DNA of 64,000 nucleotides from Panonychus citri (taxonomy: Eukaryota > Arthropoda > Arachnida > Trombidiformes > Tetranychidae), in the NCBI RefSeq assembly GCF_014898815.1, contig NW_026515501.1, positions 496,001-560,000 of the forward strand, in the 5' to 3' direction. A program made the translations under genes and the position numbers. Under the pieces are notes generated by a model. The model had not been told where the DNA came from and made no database searches. It saw only the letters and a list, made by a program, of their open reading frames with translations. Below are positions 52,901-64,000 of this stretch, in pieces (positions within the stretch are counted from its first letter, which is position 1; each line of letters begins with the position of its first letter).

Positions 52901-55900
52901 ATTAGATATTTAATCAACTACAATCAGCAATCAATTAATTGCAAGTCAACTACTTTTTTTTCAATAAATTTACTAATCATTTATTGGCTTGATTACTTTT
53001 TTTTTGAATCAACTGAAATAAAATCATCAGCGAAAACATTTATCGATGATTGAACAATACAATCAAAAGTAATTCTGATAACAATTTACAACAATGAGAA
53101 ACATACAATTGATGATAATCAATCTGTTGATTGTTGAGTGTAAAATGATTTGCATTTACAATTTGATTTGATTCTTGATTCATCACTTGATCTGATTCAG
53201 TGTTTTTTTGTTCATTGCTCGGTAACATTTGATTATAATCATTTGATTTAATGTATTCAACTAATAACACGAGGAGCAGAAAAAAAGTTCAACTGGATAA
53301 ACATTAAATCAACTGAATAAATCAAATTGTATGATGAGGATGATTACAATCAAAATTAGATTCTAAATGATGGAAGGATAATCATGAGGAAATTTCAGTT
53401 CCTCCAAAAATTGATGAATAAAAAAAGAGAAACCAAAAAGTTCATAGCTGAATAATGGTAACGATGATCATGATAATCATCATTTAATTGTTGAAAATGA
53501 TTCACTTTAATCCCAGTGAATGAATTAATAAAGATAAGGATTAAAAGGTTTCGTTGAAAAAAAAGAGCTTAGGTTTTCAAGATGAGAGAAAAAAGTTCAG
53601 AAACTTTTCAAATGATCATGAAATTTTATCTCTATGGAAAATATCACTCCAAGTACCATGAAAGAGTCTTTGTCTTTTTCAATCTAATCTTTTCAATTGT
53701 TATATCAGCGTATGAATAATTTACTGTCTCTCATTGTTTAAGTTTAATCAATTGCGAAAATGAAATTGAGCTTTGACAATCAATGGATGCTAATGAAATA
53801 TAATTTCAATTAAATCTATTGAAATGATTAACTCCGTTTACACAGCAATTAATTTCTTTACAGGAAAAAAAACTCATTCCATCATCTTTTTCAGAATCTC
53901 AGGCTCTATCATGCTGTTGTTCAATATGTTTTACATGATAAGTAATCAGTTTATCTTTCTCGTCATGTCGTTTGTTCAATTCAATTGAGTTTCCAAAATG
54001 AATGGGAATTTTCATCTCCCCTTTCACATGTTAACATGATGATCAACACAATCAATTGAATAATGTTGCAAAGTAATTGATTGTTTGCTTACAATTTCAA
54101 TTGCAATATTGCCATCTTATGAAGTTTTTGAAGGGAGGGAGGGTGAGAGAGAGAGAGAGAGAGTGATGGTGAGTGGTGATATTGGAGTTCCATTGAATCA
54201 GCAGAATTTAAGATTCAGCTAAATTGTTGCTGTCAAAAGTTCATGGTTGTTATTCAATGGATTCTGCACTCATCAGGGCTAAGCTGTTTTTCAGTGTTGA
54301 AAAACAGAGGAAAATGGGTTTTGATTTGGTGGTGAGATTGGAAAAGGTTTTCAAATTTCAGGGAGGAAAAGGTGATTCAGATTAAACCACATTCTTTGTA
54401 TGAATTTAACTGTTATAATGTTTTCCCATCATCATCATAATCATTATCATGTTGCCATTAGTATTTAAATGGAAGCGGAAAAAAGAGTAAGTTGTTTATA
54501 TGGTTTAAGTAAAAAGCTTAACCACTCAAATGAGATTATGAGAAGTTTTTTCCACTCCCAATTTCTACATCCTCATCCTCATCTTCATCTTCATCTTCAT
54601 CTTCATCCTCCTCTTACATGTTACTTTCTCATCTTTAACACTCTTCAGTTCATTCAAAGTAAATAAATTAAATTGTGGCCCATGTCCAGGGGATAATATA
54701 CTCCAATGGTAAATACTGATCATCATTCCCATCGTCATGAGTAATTAAGCCTCCAGGATCTATTCAGTCTCATTACCACCTCACCAAAATCTCCTTCTAC
54801 TTTTCCTCATCATCAACATCTCCTCTTTAACATGATAACACAATCAGTGAACAATCAGCTTACTCAGAAAAGTTTGGTTAAAATGATTAAAACTTTTGCA
54901 ATTGAAGCAAATCTTAGGATGAAAGCTCACTCAATCTACTTATATCCCAATACATATAAAAGTTACTTATAATTTCAACAATTGAATAAAACCACAGGAA
55001 CACAACAGATTAACACCTAATTAAGATGAACATCGTAATCATCTGATCAAATGATTTACAAGATCAATTAATCAGAGTTAACAAACTTTTCCACTAATTG
55101 AATTTAGGAAAATAAAGAGATAAAAAAAACATGATGAGTAATCATTTCACATTTCAGGCAATTTGTTATCATGGATCATGAGAATCGTCATAACAATTTG
55201 TCTTACCTCATGATATTTACCCTGATTTATGATTATTATCTTATCGAGTTATTAGATTAGGTCAAGACAAAAAGGTATTGGTCAAGGTAAAGTCAAAGTC
55301 TCTTTTGTTTTGTTATCCTAATAAAATATAATGTATTTTTCCTAGAAGCAGAAAAAAAGTTCTAATACTGATTTGAGTTCAATTTTATCGAGTGATATTT
55401 ATGGTTACCAGTTCACAGGTTGCTCATAAAATTGAAACTTTCATGGTGATAATCATGTAAATGTTACTTTTTTTAGGAAGATGCTGATTGTTAGTTAACA
55501 ATCAACTTTTCCGGTTCATGTAAACAGATTCAAGTTTATACTGATTGTTACCTTGATTTTAATGAATTCAAAGTAATCATGATGAAATTCTGAATCTTTC
55601 CTCAATGTTCATCCTACTATTTCATGAGTAAATAAGAGTAATCATATCCTCTTGCTACTGTTTCATCATCATCATGGTGACCAAAAAAGTTCTGATTGAG
55701 TTTTTTTCTTCTGTTTTTCATTTTTTTGAATGAATTTTTTTTCTTTATCTTAGTAATATTATCTCTCTCTGAGTAAGTCGATAAAACCTTAAATTGTAGT
55801 ATCATGAACATGATTTGATGATTTTTTCACTTTTACCATTCATCAACTCATTTCCATCATCAATCAAATTTACATGAACAAGGAGATAACCTGAATTATT

Positions 55901-58900
55901 ATCTTACTTTAGTCTGAGAAAATCTTGAAATTTCTTAACATGATAGCGATTATAATGATTATGGTGATGATATTAGATGATAAGAAAGATACTTTTCTTT
56001 TACACCCTCAATTCAACCTTTATTATCTCTCATTCAGTTCTGATATCATTTGTGTTCGCAACCATAATGAAATCAAGATAACATCTTGAATAGTTAATTC
56101 TACAGGATGGTGAACTCAAAGTTTCTATTTTAATCTCGATTTTATGAATAGATTCAGACCAGAGTCTAGAAAGAGGCAAACTCTCAGGCTTGTATTCCCC
56201 ATAAAAGCTAAAATCAATTAATCCAAGGATCAGCTGATTAAAAATCAAATCCAAAAATATATTAACTAATTAGGATTAGTTCAACTCCAGATCAATCATT
56301 TTGCAAATCAAATCAAGTAGATTTCAGATAATTTAAGATTACAAAATTTTCCTAAAAGGCATTCATTTAGCTTTTAATTGCATGTGTAAGAAAAAGTTGA
56401 TAATAGTTCAGAAAACCCCAGAGGCGATTTCAGATTCGCTATGGCTTGAATTCAAATGAATTTCTGAGACGATTTGTTGAGAACTGGAAAACCTGAAATC
56501 TTTTCTTTCGCGTTTATCTGCTCAGTAGATTGGCTTAACGCTCACAAAACTCATGAAATCTAGAGACATGGAGAATTGAATTTCTGATTTTATTATTAAT
56601 AATTATTTCTGTTTGGATTTGATTTAAAACTTTTGAAAATCTATCAATTAATCAGAGAAATATGATTACAATTAGAATTACATTGGTAGGAATTATATAT
56701 CAAAATATTAGAAAGGTTATTCTTAATGATGAGAGAAAGATCATATGATAATTAGTTTCCATGTTTAACTGAATCATCATGAGGAAATTTGAATTATCAA
56801 GAGGATTCATATCCATTTACTATGTTATGGTGATAAAAATAACCATAGATATTCATAAATTACAATAAGTCTTGACTTTTATTTATTATCTTCTCATATT
56901 ATCAACTCTCACCACCTCATATTCAGTATCAATCCACCCCTATTAAAGAAAGGGAGAGAGAGAGAGAGATGATATTTCCACTAATGGATTCTCATGGTTA
57001 TATATTTGTATACGTATCATGAAACAAATAGGAATCATTCTGAATACAAGTTAACCAGAAATAATACTAATGATAATAATGAATTCATGGTGCAAAGGGT
57101 TATCAGATTATATCATGAATATTATCATGAGCTTTGTATTTATATGGATGAAGTTCATTATCATTATCATTTTTTGTTTGTTGATGGAGATGAAATCTGA
57201 TGGTTTTTACAGCAGATAGAATTGTGATCAAACATGAGTTGTATTCTGATTTTCTGAGTTTTTCATGTTATTATTGTGTTTCTCCTTTTATCTTTTGGTT
57301 GAATTTCTGATTTGGAATTCTGCTATTATCTTTACATGAGATAGGTAGAGAAAAGAGAGAATAAGTTTTATCGTCAACTGATAGAAATTATTCTTCTCCT
57401 TTTCTTGGATATAAGTTTAGGTTATCAGAATAGAGGAATAAAGAGATAGAGATAGAAAAAGAGAATTAGATCAAACAGAAAATTCGATGAACTTGAAATG
57501 TTCAATTTCTTTCTCCAATATTCATGTAATAGTCTCAATGGAACAATTGAAGAGCCACAGAGTAAATTTCCATTCTCTCATTTTATCATCCGTTTGTCTT
57601 TTTCCATCAAAGTGGCTATTTATAACTCTATCATTTTCTATGAATATCGAAGATTAACACAGAATCGAAAAACGAAACTTCACCAAATCGCAATAAAAAA
57701 CGAAAACAACTGATTCAGATAATTTCCATCTCTACACTGGATTAACAACTTCAACTAATCTCTCTAATTCCAACTCAGTTAGGGCAAAAATTGTGATAAT
57801 TAAGAATTAAATTTGACCTCAATTCTTTTCATCATCACCCTAATTTAAGAGATAGGATCGTTCATTGTGATAACTTTTATCGAGTCAATTTGAATGAATA
57901 ATTGAACAATTAATCCTCTGAGTTTTCCTAATTCTTTTTGGTTAATCTAACAGATTAAATCTTTTAAATGAACTGAAATAATTATCAGCAATACAAAATG
58001 ATTTAAGATACTTTGGGATGAGATTAAATTTTTTTAATCCACCAGAGGATTAAGATTCTGGTTCGTAAGTATTACGACTCATTGGGCTGTGGTTCAGATT
58101 AAATATTAAAACTGTCATGCAAACATGATAAATGAATGTAAAGTTGTTCAAAATGGTTGAAAATTCATTAAAATTGTTCATGATACAAAATGAATTAAGA
58201 AAATTTGTGATTCCTTCCCCCTCTCTATATTTCTCTCTCAAAAGATTAAAATTTTCACCCTAATCCCTTTTCCCTTTATCTCCTTAGGTGTGGTTTTGTC
58301 ATCACCATGAGCATGCTAATGATTAATATCCTGGTAACAATTTATCAACAATTTATTTCACTATTTTCATGATCGTTTTGTTTATCTTTGATATTTACTC
58401 TGGGTTAACATTGAGCTTATCTGAAAAACTTTTTAAATTTTATCTTCATGATAATATCTCGAGTTGAAATCATTCAGTCAAATATTTACCATGAAAATAA
58501 ATATTCTTGTTCAACTTTAATTCTATTCAGGGTCAGAATTGAGGATAAATATTCCTGATAATTAGATGGAAGTATTAATAGAAAAGAGAATGAGAGAAAA
58601 AGTAAAAAACTCATTTCGAATGTTTTTTAAGTCAGAACTTTTTTTTCTTCTTCTTTTGAAATAATCTCTTGAAAATCTTTTACGTGAAATTAGTTGAAAC
58701 TTTACTATCATGGTAGATTGAAAGTTCACTTGAATTCTGATAACCAGGTTACCTTGATAATTCAATTGAACAAATTTCATGTCAAGAAGAAAAAAAAAAT
58801 CTCTCCAAAAATTTAGTCTCCATGTTTGTGATAACTTTTTTTGATGGAATCATGAAGAAAACTATTCCTGTCATGATACCTTTTCAATTCTCATGCTCAT

Positions 58901-61900
58901 TGTTCAGATGTATTATCATCATTTAGTCACACATTCAGGGGAACATTATCATCAGAAGATATAGAAATAACTTGTGAAGTTCTGAAACGGAAACTGAGAT
59001 TAACTAAGTTCGTCACTTTTCCTCTCTTATTATAATTCTAATCGAGTTCTAAGTTCTATTATTTTTTTTTTCTTCTTTTCTTCTCTTTGAGATTTCTTTC
59101 TTTCTTCCAACATGTATAAACAGAATTTCTCCATCTCCATGAATTCGAGTTGTTTTTATATTCTCATGCTGATATCATGGAAAACATGATTTTATCCGTT
59201 TTCTATTCATTCCTCATTTTTTATTCACAACCAAGAAATTTTTTGCTTTTCTATTTCAATTCACATTCTGAATCTGATTCAGGATGAAACACCGAAATGA
59301 ATACTATCATAATATTGTTATTATTACCATGGTTATTAGCATGTAAAATATTAATCAATAGGAAGAAGGAAAAGTTTTCATAAATTGATAATAACTTTAG
59401 AAATTTTTTTCTTCTTCTTTTTCCCCAAGAATCAAGCCTTTTGAAACCAGAACTTTCTAGGAATCACCTTTTTCTCATCCATGGTAAACATGAACACTTT
59501 TCTCATTGAAAATGTTATTATGTAAATGAATTTCAATTCGAATCAGGCTAATATATAATAAAAACTATGGCGTAACTTGAGGTTTTTTATCCAGAACTTC
59601 ACCTTCATATCACATGTTTCCGCTTATCACTTTATTCTGAATTCAAGAACTTTCTATCCTTTATCTCATCTCGTAATTACATTTTCGATTTTTATTTTTT
59701 CTTTGAAAATTATCGGTCACGAAATAATCATTATATCATTTGGAATCATGTGAAGTTGTCGTTTTCTTGTTCAATAGTGAAAATTAACACAGAGAATTTG
59801 AATTTCGTTGAGAGTTCAAAATTCTCATGATAATATTTTCACATGAATTTTGACTCAAAATTTGAATATAATCGATCAGAAACAAGAAAGAGTAAATTTT
59901 CTTTCGAAACAAGTAACCATAAGATACGAATTGCACGGTCATTGTTCATATAATGGAGACAAAAAGTTCTGATAACAACTCTGTAAAGAAATGGGAATAA
60001 AATTCCAAAGAATATAACTCAGAATTTCATCTCGCTTCTCTCTCTCTCTTCTCACTCATTCTTAGTAACCATCATTTTCTCATATTTGCAATAAGAAACA
60101 AAAAGTTTACCAATCACCATTATCATGGTTGCTTCAAGTTTCATTCAGTAAACTGCTGAATCAAACATGGCTGACATTTGCTTCCTATGCTTTTAACATG
60201 GATGACTGCTAACAAGATTTATATTGTCTTAGGTTTTTCATCATCATACATTTTTGAAGCCTTTTTTTACCGTTAGTTTTGCATCTTCCTCCTTCATCTA
60301 ACATTTGATAGCATTTATCATCATCATCTCACTTCAACTCTTCATCCTTATCTTCATTGTTGCTGTTGTTGTTTTTATATTGTATTATAATGTTACCTGT
60401 GAAAAAATGATTCCCTTTTTTTTTTCTTCATCCATTTTTATGGGAAAAATTTTCTCCTCTCTACTTTATTTCCTATTATCAAGTTATCATCAATTCTCCA
60501 TGTAAATTTTTTATATTATCACCAGTTTACCGATTCTTGGATTGCTTTTTATTGTTGAGATAATTTGAGAGCTAAGGATTTTCGTGTAGTCTCAAAAGTT
60601 TTAAATTGCTATTGATTAGCGAACGATTTAGTTTATAATTTGATTGTTTAATTTCTTATCTTCTCGGGAAAGTTTTATTATTTTTTTCTCTTTTTGATTT
60701 TATCTTATCAAATGTTCCTCTTCCTCTTCCTTTCAGCATCATCATGAATCTTGATCAATATTTAATTGATTGGAACTTTTTTTTTTGCTTTCATCTAACT
60801 TCCTCTTTCATGGCTTCTTCCTTGAGGATAAACTAACAACATGGACACACTATCAAGATAAATTGTTCAACTAATTTGGTAAGATTGATATTGATTGAAA
60901 AATAAACAACGACACAAGAAAAAACAGAACCAACAATCAATGAGCAAAAATATTAGAACACGAAATCTGAACAACTCACAGAAAAGTGGAACTGAAAAAC
61001 TTATTATCATGAAACAATTCTGATTGTCAACTTTGGAAAGTTTTATCGAGTAGCAAATGTTTTTGATTATCGAGCTTACCAGATTTTGGATCTCACGAAG
61101 ATGAGGAAGACGACATTCGGTTAGATCGGGAGTGTCCCAGTGTCCCATTGAATAACAAGCTCGATAAGCTGTACCCATGTAGGGTGAAGGGCAAAGTTTA
61201 CTCGCCATGAGTGAGGCATCAATTGAATCCCAATAGATCCCATGTGAATGTGAAGGTTGACATTTTCGCCGAGATGAGACAAGGTACAGGTCACTTTCAC
61301 CATCATTGATGCCTCCACTGCCACCAGTAGTTCCGGTACCAACACCAGGATTGTTAACACCGCCAATGACAACAATTTGACCACCTGAATCAGAATCAGA
61401 ATCTTCATCTTCATCAGTTGATGATACCTGTAACTGGGATGTTATTTCATGCTGGTCAAGTTTAGTCTGATGATGTTGTTGAAATTTCCCATGAGGATAC
61501 TCATTATCATCATCAGGTAAATGGTGATGATCATTATTATTGTTACCATTATTATTATGGTCACTGTTTGTTAAATTCACTGACCATTTAGATGGTCCAT
61601 TGTTAACATAATTATCAATGGTACCTGTGGTGATACTGGTGGTAATGTTGATTGAGAATGGGGTTGAAATGATTTCATCATCATCATGATTCAAATTAAC
61701 ACCATGATCATGATTAACTTTGAAACCATTAACACTTGTATTGATTGTTTGTTGATTATCAACATCATTAACCGATGAATTTTTTTCAGGTAAACTTTCA
61801 ACACTTTTACTTGTAATATTTAATTTCATTTTAACCAAATTATTATTATCATCATTTACTGAATCATTATCATGATGATGTTGATTATAATCAACCTTGT

Positions 61901-62435
61901 TAATGGTTATATTATTTGTATCATTAACTGGTTTGATCATTATCATATTTGATGATAATTTAGTTACTATTGATAAATCAACCAACTTGTTATTGGTTAA
62001 TTTTGTTGTTGTTAAATTAATAATATCATTAATTACTGTTAAATTAACCGTTGTATTAACACAATCAATTGGATTATCAGTTGATAATTTTATTGGTAAC
62101 TCTTTTGGAACACTAATTGTTGATTCATTTCTTAATTGTTCACCTTCGTCAAAGTTAATCACGTTAATCTTATTGATTGTTGTTGATTCTGTTGTTGTTG
62201 TTGTTGTTGTTAAATTATCATCAATTTTTGCTGATTTAAATTGATTAGATAAACTTACAGCACTTAGATTAAAATAATTTGTTTCATTATCTGAATAAAT
62301 TGTTACATTTGATTCAATTATCTTAATTTGATCAGTTGAATCAATTCCTATCAATAGGCAAATGTCAATCAAGGTTAGATAATAAACAAATAGTTGGTAA
62401 TGATTAAAACGATGATTAAGACTGATTAAAGCCAT
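26493..62435 (-). CDS. Adhesion G-protein-coupled receptor (HRM-GAIN-7TM), ten exons over 36 kb
   Basis: This is a cell-surface adhesion-family (class B2) receptor. Ten exons join without a phase break: 61080-62435, 52319-52522, 50975-51046, 48498-48639, 46454-46600, 46122-46362, 40750-41763, 27954-28020, 27290-27547 and 26493-26702. They give 1236 residues plus a stop, and all introns are GT-AG. Order: signal-like N-terminus; Asn/Thr-rich stalk to ~390; HRM domain 391-452; GAIN-type region ~453-720; GPS-like 715-750; TM1 ~775; TM2; TM3; a ~130-residue intracellular loop 2; TM4; TM5 beginning YCWMSIEGG; TM6 LLPFFAVNWFLSVLAL; TM7 FQYLFAFCNLIQHLLVFLFHC; and an ~80-residue tail. CWMSIEGGMMFSF and the TM6-TM7 block look most like the vertebrate ADGRB (BAI) group, but no thrombospondin repeats are present, so the subfamily is left open. 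Family is secure; missed optional exons in the 8.6-kb first intron are possible. Confidence 0.9.
28832..28863. repeat. (CT)n microsatellite in GPCR intron
   Basis: About 16 units. Confidence 0.9.
30006..30131. repeat. Purine-rich GAT/GAA trinucleotide tract
   Basis: Interspersed GAT, GAA and GAAGAA units over about 125 bp on the plus strand, in the 12.7-kb GPCR intron. The antisense Ser/His open frame is a by-product of the repeat. Confidence 0.8.
33184..33213. repeat. Perfect 12-bp hairpin, 6-nt loop
   Basis: ttgacaatttgt at 33184-33195 and its exact reverse complement at 33202-33213 around gttgaa. It lies inside the long GPCR intron; function unknown. Confidence 0.85.
38875..38898. repeat. 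Perfect 11-bp hairpin, 2-nt loop
   Basis: tgtaacaattt and aaattgttaca are separated by gt. Same intron as the previous hairpin. Confidence 0.85.
39560..39582. repeat. (GA)n microsatellite in GPCR intron
   Basis: About 11 units. Confidence 0.9.
40750..41763 (-). CDS. Adhesion GPCR exon 7: GPS-like motif and TM1-TM4
   Basis: 1014 nt, phase 2 in and phase 2 out. Residues 721-749 read ELWSQREC, then IIYRNSSFIRCSCSELGVFG: the GPS tryptophan and cysteines are present, but the cleavage triad is altered (see findings). TM1 is at about 775-796. TM2 is CYILLNLLTSLALIEIIFLF, and a Ser-rich first extracellular loop follows. TM3 starts at FWTSCKVISMILHYLHLV. Intracellular loop 2 is expanded to about 130 residues with Asn, Gln (CAA repeats, plus-strand 41022-41045) and Ser runs. 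TM4 is HLLLFTWAGPLLCVVTSNII. The exon ends GYETKR plus TA; with the T opening the next exon this gives YCW. Confidence 0.9.
41764..46121 (-). other. 4.4-kb GPCR intron between GAIN and GPS exons
   Basis: Joins GA/A (Glu721). No exon is supported inside. Open frames at 43987-44238 and 45258-45527 were examined and rejected. Confidence 0.7.
46122..52522 (-). CDS. Adhesion GPCR exons 2-6: GAIN-type region
   Basis: Exons 52319-52522 (from IFYHVHKHLVDGLYPLAEEL, helical), 50975-51046 (SLISSSEQLLTKLPLTFTIE), 48498-48639 (containing ETIFGLKALSESLLR), 46454-46600 (containing ITLTHITPFGDRISLLHSEL) and 46122-46362 (containing IGISEICLHLIGND and ISVVPPISIEANF) all have clean GT-AG borders. Their phases (0,0,1,1,2) fit one another and the flanking exons. 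Together they supply about 270 residues before the GPS, as expected for a GAIN fold. Sequence is divergent, so the GAIN call rests on position, length and the following GPS. Introns between them are 1272, 2335, 1897 and 91 bp. Confidence 0.85.
46938..46963. repeat. (CT)n microsatellite in GPCR intron
   Basis: About 13 units in the 1.9-kb intron 46601-48497. A (GA)n tract at 48986-49010 lies in the next intron. Confidence 0.9.
52523..61079 (-). other. 8.6-kb first intron of the adhesion GPCR
   Basis: The phase-0 intron joins REIQNL to IFYHVHKHL. It has AT-rich DNA with the same recurrent words as the 12.7-kb intron and a (GA)n at 54143-54163. One open segment with a good acceptor (56030-56233) could be an alternative terminal exon (see findings). 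An Asn/Gln-rich frame at 53040-53270 has an acceptor but the wrong phase. No nested gene was recognised. Confidence 0.65.
61080..62435 (-). CDS. Adhesion GPCR exon 1: signal-like N-terminus, N-glycan-rich stalk, HRM domain
   Basis: 452 codons, phase 0 at the donor CTG/gtaagc. The start is ATG 62435-62433: in-frame codons upstream run to a TGA at 62486-62484 without another ATG. A hydrophobic stretch (LFVYYLTLIDICLLIGI) near residues 16-32 fits a signal peptide. Residues ~35-370 are dominated by Asn, Thr, Ser and Asp, with many N-x-S/T sequons (for example NVTIY, NLTTT, NTTVNLTV, NDTNNITI) and His/Asn/Asp runs, so it is probably an extended glycosylated stalk. The last 62 residues form an HRM-type module with Cys at 392, 415, 427 and 441, and with YWDS, GTAYRAC and GHWDTPDLTEC. 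Antisense frames here are shadows. Confidence 0.88.
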
Positions 62436-64000
62436 TGTTAGATTACTTAGTAAATCAATAATCAAATAATTGATTAACTTAAATCACACATTAATAAATT
62501 AATGATTTAAATGGCTGAAGTTATTAATAGTGAACACACAAAGTAACCATGATAATTATGATGATGATTAATGATTACTTATGATCAGTGTTGATGGATT
62601 AAACTGGATTAATTAATCATGATAACATATAAACAATCAAATTGATTTTTCTTTCGTAACATCAATAAAAACTAATCCTTCAATTTATATGGATATTTGT
62701 TTGGTGTTGTTGTATATTTTTTTACCATGAATATGAATCAATCATGATGATTGTAAATCAGTTCAACAAGTTAACAAGTAAAACTTGATAACTAATAGTA
62801 AACTTGATGATGAAACTTTAATTTATCACAATTAATATAAAATTTATTCTCAGTGTTATTTGAATGATCACAATTGATCAGGTTAGTTGTAAATGTTTAT
62901 TTATATATCACAATGAGCATGATAAAAACATTGAATCTTTCATTTGATTCACTTGGAACTGCTAAGAGATAGATGATAGTTCATGATAAGACTACAACTG
63001 GATTCTGAGTTCTGGAAAAAAAGGAAAAGGAAGAGAGAAAAATATTTCCTCATGTTATCATGGGCATGCGATGTTCTTGAGGCGCCCTCTGGTTTTTCCA
63101 TGAATTTTCGCAGTAAACAGAGCATTTTGTTCAGTAGATTAGGAAATTTACTCTGATAGAATGTTGAAAATATAGCATCAATTTTATTCCTTTGATTGAA
63201 ATATATATTTGAGTTGAAACTGAAAAATTCTAGAAATGAAGAATCAAATTCATGTCAATCAAATTTACTTGGAAATAGAAACAATTCCGGAACAATTGAA
63301 CTTTATATTCACGATTCCCCTGAACATGATATGTGTCAATTTGAAATAACTAAATGATCAAAAAACTTTATCGTAACTATTGAAACCAATGATTAACTTT
63401 GATTAATTAAATTGAAAACCTTTCATATTGTCCATTACTCAGGATTCCGATTCTGTTACCATGGTTCAAGATTGTTACATGATAAAAGTAATTTATCAAA
63501 TGATTGTCATTAAATTAAACTACCTCATTGTTATATATTTATTATTATCTTCATGATAATCAATAGAAGTGAAAATTTTGACAAACTTTTTCCATCAGAA
63601 CTTTTTTCCTCCCATGAATCTGAGGGAAAATTTTCTTAACATTTTATTAATTACTTATTATTATGCTAATTAACTTTGATCGTAAGATTTTGGTAAATAA
63701 TCATTGGCTACAAGACTAATTACTAAATTGTAATAACAATTCATTTATCATTCGTTCAAGATAATTAAGATTCAAGCCTATTATTAACTTCATCTCAATG
63801 GAAGCTTAAAAAGTTAGTTATTTTTTTTTCCAACTTTCGAATTGTTTTTTTGTCAAATTTTTTTTTCTTACTCGATAATTAACTCTTTTCTTGATCAAGA
63901 TAATGATTAAAATTAATCTAAATTGTGATAATGAGAAAGTTAATTGTTATGAAAATTTTAGATTAACAAGTTTAATTTAAACTATTGAGCCGATTGATTA
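62436..64000 (-). promoter_or_regulatory. 5' flank of the adhesion GPCR gene
   Basis: AT-rich DNA upstream of the start codon, expected to hold the 5' UTR and promoter. No coding frame is supported. The only GC-rich island is at 63075-63095 (ggcgccctctgg), which reads accagagggcgcc on the minus strand and resembles the CTCF core. No TATA box or initiator was called. Confidence 0.45.
63081..63094 (-). promoter_or_regulatory. CTCF-like motif (accagagggcgcc)
   Basis: On the minus strand, accagagggcgcc differs from the classical animal CTCF core accagggggcgc at one main position. It lies about 650 bp upstream of the GPCR start codon in otherwise very AT-rich DNA. Binding is inferred only. Confidence 0.35.

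Noticed and set aside
53040..53270. Asn/Gln/Glu-rich minus-strand frame with a good polypyrimidine tract and acceptor in GPCR intron 1
   Set aside because: The open frame needs one base from a preceding exon, but the upstream donor is phase 0; in phase 0 it meets a stop. Composition alone can explain the frame.
56380..56580. GC-richer patch with short coding-like pieces on both strands beside the putative alternative exon
   Set aside because: Frames are broken within 20-30 codons and no family is recognised; at most a decayed relic.
1..64000. tRNA, rRNA, CRISPR array or prokaryotic operon signals
   Set aside because: No clear tRNA B-box/cloverleaf, rRNA or direct-repeat array was seen by eye. 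Spliced animal genes make CRISPR and operons inapplicable. A tRNAscan-type search could still find something I missed.

Overview
The window is AT-rich animal DNA with GT-AG introns, CT/GA microsatellites and typical arthropod genes. Composition and gene content suggest a chelicerate, probably an acariform (spider-mite-like) mite. That assignment is inference; no species marker was tested.

Layout. (1) 230-3782, minus: the first five coding exons of the para voltage-gated sodium channel (552 residues, through domain I), continuing off the left edge. (2) 5371-8244, plus: a long-chain acyl-CoA synthetase (ACSL3/4 type), 718 aa in 4 exons. (3) 10914-13588, minus: ABHD17-type depalmitoylase (2 exons) and a single-exon EI24 homologue. 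(4) 14753-17098, minus: a second 718-aa ACSL in mirror orientation. Copies 2 and 4, with their 3' flanks, form a large inverted duplication around ABHD17 and EI24. (5) 20586-23895: an apparently intact hAT DNA transposon with perfect 18-bp terminal inverted repeats, a perfect 8-bp target duplication, a full transposase gene and a second small zinc-finger gene. (6) 26493-62435, minus: one 36-kb adhesion GPCR gene that I assembled from ten phase-consistent exons (1236 aa). It has a long Asn/Thr-rich ectodomain, a hormone-receptor-like (HRM) domain, a GAIN domain with a degenerate GPS, seven membrane helices and a short tail. (7) 62436-64000: its 5' flank, with an isolated GC-rich CTCF-like motif.

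The genes do not form a pathway. ABHD17 (protein depalmitoylation) and ACSL (fatty acyl-CoA production) both touch acyl-lipid metabolism, but their adjacency is probably incidental. The most unusual items are the transposon with two genes of parallel exon design and nested G-rich inverted repeats, the GPCR with a cleavage-incompetent GPS and a ~130-residue intracellular loop 2, and the inverted ACSL pair with a precise intron presence/absence difference. From about 28 kb to 61 kb the non-coding DNA, mostly GPCR introns, uses a different set of recurrent short words from the rest of the window.
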